Positions 19,068-26,310 of a stretch of DNA of 64,000 bases are shown here, piece after piece. The translations under genes were made by a program, and so were the position numbers. Each line of letters opens with the position of its first letter. The stretch's first letter is position 1. A model generated the notes under the pieces. The model worked only from the letters and a program-made list of their open reading frames with translations, did not search any database and was not told the DNA's origin. Origin of the DNA: Verrucomicrobiota bacterium (lineage in GTDB: Bacteria > Verrucomicrobiota > Verrucomicrobiia > Verrucomicrobiales > Akkermansiaceae); contig JAFLEH010000002.1 of NCBI GenBank assembly GCA_017301995.1, positions 222,839 through 286,838 on the forward strand, written 5' to 3'.

Positions 19068-20429
19068 CTATCCGATCTTCCTCACGGCATCCGCCGCCGC
19101 GCGGGCGACTCGGGCGAAACCGGCGGAGAGCCGATTGTCCGCAGCCAAGCCGTTCCAAAAGGCCGCGGCCCATGAAGTGGCGTCCCGCCACGCATCGGGT
19201 GGCACCGGCCTCGAGGGTGCCGGATCGAAGCGGCGCTCCACCAATTCCCCCGACGGGCCCGGTGCCCATAGCATCGGCAGCATGTCGTAGGCGGGAGTCA
19301 CCCGGAACGGCAGACGGTCATCAAGCCAGAAAGACAGATTCCCGGAATGCATGTCGGTGTTGCCGATGAGTTCGCCAAAGGCCTGCAGGCGGGCGGTCAC
19401 CTGTCGAGCGTGATCGTCCACGAGCCCGGCCTGGCGCAGATCCTCGATGGCTTCGGTCCATCCTCGGGTGTGCGAACCAACCGCGGCAGAGTGCAGGGCT
19501 TCCAGCGAAATGACTCCCCGTCTGCCTCCGTCCGCAGTGCGATCGAAGCGGGGGATTTCCAAGAATCGTCTGTTAGCCACGTCGATGACGCGAGCGCCGG
19601 GGTTGGCCAGACCGGCTCCAGCCAGAACCTCGTGGGCATGGGCTTCGGCTAACAGCAGGTCCGCCCATCGCCTCCCGGTTTGCTGATCCAGCGGCGGAGA
19701 GAATTTCACAAGAACCGCCCGGTTTGCGTGGTCCGGAGTATTCGTGCGGGTTAGAAACTTCGGTTGCTCGCCGCCGGCGGATGTCCCTGGCAGGCCGCTT
19801 GAGGCTTGCGCCGCAAGGTCGGGATAACGGTCCGCTGAGCCTCCTGAGGAGTTCGGGATTTTCGCCGTCGCGCGCAGCATCGCGGATTCCCCCACGATCT
19901 GGTCACCGGGCAAGTCCCATCCTTCCGACAGGTGATAGACCAGAATGTCTTCATCGCTCCACGGTTGAGGGTCATCCGGCACCCCCAGGAACCGGGAAAC
20001 GCGGCGGGCGATGGCGCGGCCGAGAAATCCCCGTGGACGCGCGTCGTTCAGAAAAAACGGAAACCCGCTCCAAAGACCGTCGCGGTTGGAAAAGTGGTCT
20101 GCCCACTCAGGTTGATTGCCTGCCCAGACCGCTCGCCACGAGCGGTCGTGCAGGGCCTCCAGGCGCATCCATTCGGACGCCCGTCCTGCCCCGCCCACCC
20201 GGTAAACCGGCCATCGGTTCCCCGTGCCGCGGATCTCCCGGCGCAGGAAATAGCGGGTGCTTCGGGTAGCGCCCATCGTCACCAACTCATCGCCGAATCC
20301 GGGCAGGGTCCGGATGATCGTGGTCCGGTTGACTCCGAGCGCGCCAGCCAGATCGGTGGCGGATACCGGCGCCCTGCTCCGCAGCAGCGGCGCCAGATCG
20401 GACAGGGTAATGGTTGCGGGGCGTGCCAT
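19068..20429 (-). CDS. yjjJ: YjjJ-type HipA-family kinase with fused HTH
   Basis: 453 residues from the ATG at 20429, close to the 443 of E. coli YjjJ. The N-terminus is a winged-helix-like segment (SDLAPLLRSRAPVSATDLAGALGVNRTTIIRTL), so a separate HipB is not needed. The HipA kinase part follows: GEQPKF, the FLEIPRFDR motif, the catalytic loop GNTDMHSGNLSF with Asp and Asn, and the metal-binding PAYDMLPM. HipA kinases phosphorylate aminoacyl-tRNA synthetases and induce dormancy; the target of YjjJ types is less clear. The active-site residues look intact. Confidence 0.88.
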   Translation of the reverse strand: MARPATITLSDLAPLLRSRAPVSATDLAGALGVNRTTIIRTLPGFGDELVTMGATRSTRYFLRREIRGTGNRWPVYRVGGAGRASEWMRLEALHDRSWRAVWAGNQPEWADHFSNRDGLWSGFPFFLNDARPRGFLGRAIARRVSRFLGVPDDPQPWSDEDILVYHLSEGWDLPGDQIVGESAMLRATAKIPNSSGGSADRYPDLAAQASSGLPGTSAGGEQPKFLTRTNTPDHANRAVLVKFSPPLDQQTGRRWADLLLAEAHAHEVLAGAGLANPGARVIDVANRRFLEIPRFDRTADGGRRGVISLEALHSAAVGSHTRGWTEAIEDLRQAGLVDDHARQVTARLQAFGELIGNTDMHSGNLSFWLDDRLPFRVTPAYDMLPMLWAPGPSGELVERRFDPAPSRPVPPDAWRDATSWAAAFWNGLAADNRLSAGFARVARAAADAVRKIG

Positions 20430-20448
20430 GGTGGTGGGATGTCGATTA

Positions 20449-20547
20449 TGCATCAAAATTCCGGAACCCGCAACCGAAAATATGCAGTTTGTTTTCAATG
20501 GGTTAGCGCGAATTTTGGCCGCTATCTTGGATGGTTGTGCATCAAAA
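20449..20547. promoter_or_regulatory. Direct repeats TGCATCAAAA upstream of yjjJ
   Basis: TGCATCAAAA occurs at 20449-20458 and again at 20538-20547 in the divergent region between yjjJ and the secretin-like gene. The first copy is 20 bp upstream of the yjjJ start. As YjjJ carries its own HTH, these are plausible autoregulatory sites. The assignment rests only on position and repetition. Confidence 0.35.
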
Positions 20548-20647
20548 AAGGCCGAATGGAAGGGAATGGATCGGGGGCGCCAACGGAGGCGGTAATAGAT
20601 CTCGACATGTTGGGGTACTCCAATTAGATTCTCCGCATCAAGCCAAA

Positions 20648-22849
20648 ATGAAAACCCCGCATGCCCATGTGTTCGCAGGATGGTTGCTCACCAGTGCGGC
20701 TGGATTCGCTGCGGAAGTGCAGCCACCCTATCCGCCCATGGGGGACTTGGTCCGGGTGCATGTGGAGATGATCGAGGTCCCGCTGGGGCGGTTCAACGCA
20801 CTGATGTTCGGCCAGACCGGACCGGTTGACGACGGCGAGATCCGGCGTCAGGCGGATGTCATGCTCGCCAAGGGGGAGGCCCGCGAGGTCGATGCGATGA
20901 CGGTATTGGTAATGCCGGGGAACATGGCAACCGTCTGTTCGGCCAAGGAAATGCGGGTGGCGAGAAACCATTATGGACATACCTATCCGAAGGTGGAATC
21001 CGGCGGACGGCTGTGTGGTGACCGGGCGCGAATCGTGCCCTTCGCCACCGGTCCCGTGCCAAGTGACTGGGACTTTCGCGAGGTCGGCGAGACGCTGGAA
21101 GTGCGCGATGTGAAGGTTTCGGACGACGCGGAGTCTGCCAGGTTCAGGATTTCGACTGAGAGCACCTATCATGCTCGCGACGAGGTCATGGCGGAATGGA
21201 AGGATGCGCGGGGTGATTCGTCCGTTAGGTATCCGGTGTTTTTCTCGGCTCGTTTTGACAGCACTGTGGCGATGCGGACGGGAAAGGTGGTGATGTTGGC
21301 CGCGCATTCGCCGATGGACAAGTCGGGAAAGTCCGATCCGGGCCGCAAGGTGATGGTCTTCGCGCGTTGTGACATTCTGCACCTCGGGCCCCATCCGAAA
21401 CTCAAGCGCCCGGTTGTGGAAGCGCCACTCGCACCAGAAGACGATCCCTTCGCGGATGCTTTGGGTGGAGCGGCGGTTCAGGAAATGGATGATCCATTCG
21501 CAAGCCTCCAGCCCGAGTCGGTGCCGCATGACGTGGCGATGGCGCGATTGAGGCTGGAGTTCGTGGAAATTCCCCGTGCCCGGTATGCGGAATTGATAGA
21601 ACAACCGTCCTCCAGGCCGGACGACAGCGGGATGTGGGAAAAGGTTTTGAAATGGTTGGAATCCGGAGAAGCCGCCCGGAGGGAAACGGTGTGGGCGGTG
21701 GGGAATCAGGGAGGAAGATCGAAAGCGGTTCGGGAGATCACCTATCCGGACAGATGGGAATCCGGCCAGGTTCCCTCCACAGTGGAAATTGGCGATGGCC
21801 CGCTGCCCGGCCCCGAGCAACTCGCCAAGGTGGCGGCGGCGCCGTTTCCTTCACTTTGGACGCGGCATGAGGTGGGCGCGGATTGCGACGTCCATAATCT
21901 GCGCGCCGATCCGAATGATGGAACGGTCGAATGCTCGCTGAGAGCGGCGCTGTGCAGCCATCTGGCATTCGAGACTTGGACCAGTTGGAGCGATGTGAGG
22001 GGGGATAATGCCATTCGGTCGCCGCTGTTTCATAAGTTGGAGCTATCCGGTAGTTTGCGCCTGCCGGAGAACCGCTGCGTGCTGATGGCGGCGTCCAGTG
22101 CGCTTGACGCGAACGGAATCACCGACCCGTCCCGCAAGGTTCTGATGTTCGCGCGCTCCGAGATGCTAACCGTGAAGAAGGTTCCCAAGCCGCCGAAGGC
22201 CAAGCTGCTTCAAACACGGGTGGAGTTCATCGAGGTTTCGGGAAAGACCGCATGGGAACTGTCCGATCAGGCCGGGCGGATCTCCGACAAGGATCTGAGA
22301 CAAAAACTCCTCGGGATGGTGGACAAAGGCGAAGCGAGGATGCTGGAATCGGCGGCGGTCACTAGCCCTAACCGCATGCGCGCCTCCGCTCATAGCGGTC
22401 GGGAGTATTTCCATCCCCGATCATATCGGGAACCGGAGATTCCCATGAAATCAGTCACGGTCGCCGAAGCGCCCGAACCCAATGGACCGATCCCGATAGA
22501 GTGGGAAACGAGCCGATTGGGCTTCTCGGTCGAAGCCGAACCGGATCAAGATGAGGTAAGCGGGTGGATAAGTCTGGGGCTCACGCTCGACCGGTTGGAA
22601 CACCCTCGTGACCAAGTGTGGTATCAGTGGCGCACGAAGGCAGCCAATTCCGATGTGCGGATGCCCGAATTCGAGACTTTGGAAATGGTTCTTTCGGTCC
22701 ATCTGGCTCCGGGCGAACCGCTGTTGACGGGCACTCTCACGCCATTTGATCCGGCCGGCGAACAGGACCGTTCGAGAAAAATCTTTGTGTTTGCCCGCTG
22801 CGATGTCGTGGCGGGCTGGCCTTGGAATCACCACCGCGCTACCCCATGA
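20648..22849 (+). CDS. Exported protein with three secretin-like repeat domains
   Basis: 733 residues from the ATG at 20648, with a signal peptide (MKTPHAHVFAGWLLTSAAGFAA). Three copies of one ~230-residue domain follow. Each opens with a VHVEMIEVP / LRLEFVEIP / TRVEFIEVS strand, has a 'REITYPDRWE / REYFHPRSYR' element, a 'W..REVG..LEV' strand, and closes with GRKVMVFARCDIL / SRKVLMFARSEML / SRKIFVFARCDVV. This order resembles the N1-plus-secretin part of PilQ/GspD ('v.v.f.EV', '..f...G..l.v.P', a final 'P.lgdiP'), but pore-forming features are not evident. I infer a periplasmic or surface derivative of the secretin fold. Function unknown. The next gene encodes a fourth copy. Confidence 0.65.
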   Translation: MKTPHAHVFAGWLLTSAAGFAAEVQPPYPPMGDLVRVHVEMIEVPLGRFNALMFGQTGPVDDGEIRRQADVMLAKGEAREVDAMTVLVMPGNMATVCSAKEMRVARNHYGHTYPKVESGGRLCGDRARIVPFATGPVPSDWDFREVGETLEVRDVKVSDDAESARFRISTESTYHARDEVMAEWKDARGDSSVRYPVFFSARFDSTVAMRTGKVVMLAAHSPMDKSGKSDPGRKVMVFARCDILHLGPHPKLKRPVVEAPLAPEDDPFADALGGAAVQEMDDPFASLQPESVPHDVAMARLRLEFVEIPRARYAELIEQPSSRPDDSGMWEKVLKWLESGEAARRETVWAVGNQGGRSKAVREITYPDRWESGQVPSTVEIGDGPLPGPEQLAKVAAAPFPSLWTRHEVGADCDVHNLRADPNDGTVECSLRAALCSHLAFETWTSWSDVRGDNAIRSPLFHKLELSGSLRLPENRCVLMAASSALDANGITDPSRKVLMFARSEMLTVKKVPKPPKAKLLQTRVEFIEVSGKTAWELSDQAGRISDKDLRQKLLGMVDKGEARMLESAAVTSPNRMRASAHSGREYFHPRSYREPEIPMKSVTVAEAPEPNGPIPIEWETSRLGFSVEAEPDQDEVSGWISLGLTLDRLEHPRDQVWYQWRTKAANSDVRMPEFETLEMVLSVHLAPGEPLLTGTLTPFDPAGEQDRSRKIFVFARCDVVAGWPWNHHRATP

Positions 22850-23571
22850 AACTTCCGATAGCCTGCGCCTTGCTAACAGCAGCATCCGTTTCTGCGGCCG
22901 GGGACAAACCCGACGGCCCGATGATCCGGGTGAGCGTGCAACTGATCGAGGTGCCCGTGGGGACCGCCACCGGCCTGCTGGACCGGCACGGCGGCGATAG
23001 CGCGAAACTCCGAGAGTCCGTGGAAGCCGCCATGCGCGGAGGAACGGCCCGGATTATCGACGCCGCATCGGTCACGACGCTGCCGAACGAAGAGGCCCGC
23101 ATCCACTCGGGAATGGAGGGGAGGTTTCCGGTGGAAATGACCCTTGGCAGCATTCCCCATTCGATCGGTGCATACGTCCCACGGAACCCCGCGCTCCAGA
23201 CGGAGTTGGAAAAACAGTGGTTCGATCAGCTCGCGCGTCCTTGGCCGCCGTGGAATTGGAACACGAGGATCGTCGGCTTGTCGCTGGTCGGCCGGGTGGA
23301 TTTCGATGCTAGGACAGGCGGCATTGCCGTTTTCCTTGATCCGCAATGGTGGGGGGAACTGGAACCGGAAGTGTGGAGGAAGCATGTGGACGAATGGGGA
23401 GACGCGTCGGTCAAGCGACCGGTTTTCACCACGGTGAATTGCCAGAGCAGCCTCACGCTGGAACCTGGAAAATTCGTTCTGGCTGCGGTGCTTTCGCCGC
23501 AGCCGCAGGCGCCGCCCCCCGCTCTGGCGATGCGGGTGATGGTGTTCGCGCGCGCCGACTTGCTCCGTTAG
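22846..23571 (+). CDS. Exported single-domain paralogue of the secretin-like repeat protein
   Basis: 241 residues. The ATG at 22846 overlaps the preceding stop (ATGA), so the two are translationally coupled. A signal peptide (MKLPIACALLTAASVSAAG) is followed by one copy of the domain repeated three times in the upstream protein: IRVSVQLIEVPVGTATGLLD at the start, IVGLSLVGRVDFD in the middle and ALAMRVMVFARADLL at the end. Compared with the upstream copies the 'REY.YP' element is weaker. It is probably a partner that stacks or caps the three-domain protein; this is inference. Confidence 0.65.
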   Translation: MKLPIACALLTAASVSAAGDKPDGPMIRVSVQLIEVPVGTATGLLDRHGGDSAKLRESVEAAMRGGTARIIDAASVTTLPNEEARIHSGMEGRFPVEMTLGSIPHSIGAYVPRNPALQTELEKQWFDQLARPWPPWNWNTRIVGLSLVGRVDFDARTGGIAVFLDPQWWGELEPEVWRKHVDEWGDASVKRPVFTTVNCQSSLTLEPGKFVLAAVLSPQPQAPPPALAMRVMVFARADLLR

Positions 23572-23746
23572 GGCGTGGGTGCGTTGGAGACGATGCCGCG
23601 TGGGTGGGTCAGTTTGCTCGTGCTCGCTTCGCGGTCATGCTTTCAAGAGCGCGGCGACACGCGCACCATATGCGGAGCATTGGAAGTGCGAAATTTTTCG
23701 CGGTTTTTCCGCTGCCCAAAGCGGTGGGGTGGGGTATAGTGGGCTT

Positions 23747-25243
23747 GTGCGAGCGGTGACGACAGCGGAGATGCGGGCGATGGAAGCGGCGGCGATGGCG
23801 GCCGGTTGGCCGGAGGCGAGGCTGCTTTCCCATGCCGGGATGCGTTTGGGGCGGGCGCTGGCAAGGTATTTTCCGCGGCCGGGCACGGTGGTCGGGTATT
23901 TGGGAAAGGGCCACAACGCGGGCGACGCGCTGGTGGCGATGGGGCTGCTGCAACGCGAGTTCGGCTGGCGGGTGGTGCTGCGCGCGGCCTATCCGGCGGA
24001 GGCTTGCGCGCCGCTGACGCGGGCGGTGTGGGAACGGGAGAAAATGCCGGTACCTTATCCCGAAAGGCCGGAATGGCGGGACCTGCCGCGGCCGTTGGTG
24101 GCGCTGGATGGATTGTTGGGAATCGGCGGAACGGGCCCCTTGCGCGGAGCGCTGGCCGAAATGTCGGAGGAAATGGCGTGGCTGCGGAAACATGCCGGGG
24201 CGCGGGTGGCGGCGGTGGATGGTCCGTCCGGGGTGGACCCGGACACGGGCGAGGCGCGCGAGGGCGCGGTGGTGGCGGATGTCACGTTCATGATCGGCGC
24301 GCCGAAACGCGGGATGATGTTAGGTAGTGCGGCCAATCACACCGGGGCGCTCGTGCTGGTGCCGGTGGAGCCTCTGGAAGCGCGGGGAGAGGGCGATTTT
24401 TCGCTGATCACGCCGGGGGGACTTGATATTGTTAGGATGCCGCGCCCCTTTGATTTCCACAAGGGCATGGCCGGGCGGGTGGCGATTCTGGCGGGGTCGG
24501 CGGTTTACACCGGAGCCGCCGTGTTGGCCGCGACGGGCGCGCTTCGGGCCGGGGCGGGATTCGTGGTGGTGTATGCGCCGCCGGATGCGGTGGCGGCGAT
24601 CACCGCGAAATGCCCGCCGGAAATCATCGTCCGTTCCTGCCGCGACGCCGCGGAAATGTTGGACCCGGCTCCCGACGCGTTGGTGTTAGGTCCTGGGCTT
24701 GGCAAGCCGCCGTCGGTTTCCGGCGAGAGCATTCTCAAGGTGCTCGCCACCGCTCCCCAACCGGCGGTGGTGGATGCCGACGCGCTGAATTTTCTGGCCG
24801 AAAGCGGACGGATGGATGTGTTAGGTGGTCGTCACGTTCTGACCCCGCATCCGGGCGAGTTCCGTCGGCTGGCACCGGATCTGGCCGACCTCCCGCGCGA
24901 GGAGGCCGCGCGCGCGTTCTCCGGGAGCCACGGGTGCGTGCTGTTGCTGAAAGGGTGCCGCTCGGTGGTGGCGGAGCCGGGCGGGACGCTACGGGCGAAT
25001 GGAACCGGCACGCCGGGGATGAGCACCGGAGGGCAGGGCGATGTGCTGGCTGGAGTGATCGCGGCGAGGCTGGCGATCGGCGACGCGCCGGCGGCCGCGG
25101 CCTCGTTCGGCGCGTGGTTGTGCGGGCGTGCGGGCGAACTGGGGGAGGATCTAACCGTCGGCGCGGCGGAGGCGCTCACGCCGGGCGATGTGCTGAACCA
25201 TCTGGGCCTCGCGTTCCGTGATTGGCGCGAAGGAACCCGCTAA
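23747..25243 (+). CDS. nnrD: Bifunctional NAD(P)H-hydrate epimerase/dehydratase
   Basis: 498 residues from a GTG at 23747 (an ATG at 23771 is an alternative). It repairs damaged NAD(P)HX. The N-terminal YjeF epimerase domain shows TTAEMRAMEAAAMAAG, the phosphate loop GKGHNAGDALVA and AAVDGPSGVDPDTGE. The C-terminal ADP-dependent dehydratase domain starts near residue 230 and shows KGMAGRVAILAGS, LVLGPGLG, VVDADALNFLA, LTPHPGEFRRL and the ATP/ADP-binding NGTGTPGMSTGGQGDVLAG with the catalytic Asp. Full-length in-frame sequence upstream to 23579 lacks family features. The MidA-like gene follows by 5 bp. Confidence 0.93.
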   Translation: MRAVTTAEMRAMEAAAMAAGWPEARLLSHAGMRLGRALARYFPRPGTVVGYLGKGHNAGDALVAMGLLQREFGWRVVLRAAYPAEACAPLTRAVWEREKMPVPYPERPEWRDLPRPLVALDGLLGIGGTGPLRGALAEMSEEMAWLRKHAGARVAAVDGPSGVDPDTGEAREGAVVADVTFMIGAPKRGMMLGSAANHTGALVLVPVEPLEARGEGDFSLITPGGLDIVRMPRPFDFHKGMAGRVAILAGSAVYTGAAVLAATGALRAGAGFVVVYAPPDAVAAITAKCPPEIIVRSCRDAAEMLDPAPDALVLGPGLGKPPSVSGESILKVLATAPQPAVVDADALNFLAESGRMDVLGGRHVLTPHPGEFRRLAPDLADLPREEAARAFSGSHGCVLLLKGCRSVVAEPGGTLRANGTGTPGMSTGGQGDVLAGVIAARLAIGDAPAAAASFGAWLCGRAGELGEDLTVGAAEALTPGDVLNHLGLAFRDWREGTR

Positions 25244-25248
25244 CTGCC

Positions 25249-26223
25249 ATGGCGAGGACGGAGATGCGGTTCGACCGGTTCATGGGGATGGCTTTGCACG
25301 ACCCCGAGCGCGGGTATTACGCACGGCGGATCGGCGGGATCGGCGGGCGGCGCGGGGATTTCACCACGGCGCCGATGCTGTCCGGATGTTTCGCCCGCGC
25401 GGTGGCGGCATGGGCGGCGGTGGCGTTGCGGGAAACCGGTTGCCGCGATCTGGTGGAGATCGGCCCCGGCGATGGGACGCTGGCGGAATCCGTATGGCGG
25501 ATGCTGCCGTGGCGGGTTCGCTGGGGCACGCGGCTGCACCTGGTGGAAACTTCCTCGCCGCTGCGCGAACTCCAACAAAAGCGCCTCGGCCGACGCGCGC
25601 GATGGCATGCGCATCCGTTGGAAATGTTGGAATCGTGCGGCGGCAGGGCGGTGGTGTTCTCCAACGAACTGGTGGACGCGTTTCCGGTCCGGCGTTTCCA
25701 GCTAACCGACGGCGGCTGGCGCGAAATGGCGGTGGTTTTCGATCCTCCGGCAGCGCCGCGGGAGATTCTGCTGGAGCCGGAAACACTGCCGCCGTCATCG
25801 GTGTTCGCGCAAATCTATCCGACCGGCCAGCGGGTGGAGGCGCATGATTCCTATCGGGAATGGCTAACCGGATGGTTGCCGCGGTGGCGGGCCGGGCGGA
25901 TGCTGACCATCGACTACGGCGACACCGTGGAGGCGCTCTATCAACGCCGTCCAGGGGGAACCTTGCGAGGATATCTGATGCAACAGCGGCTGGAAGGGGC
26001 CGACTGCTATCTCAACATCGGCCGCCAGGATCTGACGGCGGACGTGAATTTCACCGATCTAACCGAGTGGTCCGCGCCGTGGGCGGAAACACGGGAATTG
26101 CGGACGCTCGGGGAGTTTCTCGCGCCGTTCGCGGATGCCGGATCGGCCGCCGACCGGGCGCTGGCGGATGACCTCGGGGCGGGCGGCGCGTTCCGGGTGC
26201 TGGTTCAGGAGTGCTCCGGTTGA
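25249..26223 (+). CDS. MidA/NDUFAF7-family class I methyltransferase
   Basis: 324 residues from the ATG at 25249 (an in-frame start at 25222 overlapping nnrD is possible). N-terminal FDRFMGMALHDPERGYYARR and GRRGDFTTAPMLSGCFARAV are the hallmark of the COG1565 family, followed by the AdoMet loop VEIGPGDGTLAESV and the later FSNELVDAFPVRRFQ and MLTIDYGD. The mitochondrial relative NDUFAF7 methylates an Arg of a complex I subunit; the bacterial substrate is unknown. It is probably co-transcribed with nnrD. Confidence 0.87.
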   Translation: MARTEMRFDRFMGMALHDPERGYYARRIGGIGGRRGDFTTAPMLSGCFARAVAAWAAVALRETGCRDLVEIGPGDGTLAESVWRMLPWRVRWGTRLHLVETSSPLRELQQKRLGRRARWHAHPLEMLESCGGRAVVFSNELVDAFPVRRFQLTDGGWREMAVVFDPPAAPREILLEPETLPPSSVFAQIYPTGQRVEAHDSYREWLTGWLPRWRAGRMLTIDYGDTVEALYQRRPGGTLRGYLMQQRLEGADCYLNIGRQDLTADVNFTDLTEWSAPWAETRELRTLGEFLAPFADAGSAADRALADDLGAGGAFRVLVQECSG

Positions 26224-26310
26224 TCCGCGGTTTCGGAAATTGTGAGATTATTTGTTTGACTCCGACGGTTGGAATTCGCTAAAGGCGGCTTACCCACAGA
26301 GGGTCGAAGC

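Noticed and set aside
26269..26310. TTG start adding 14 residues to the first kinase
   Set aside because: The ATG at 26311 has a GAGGG ribosome site at suitable distance; the extension has no conserved feature.
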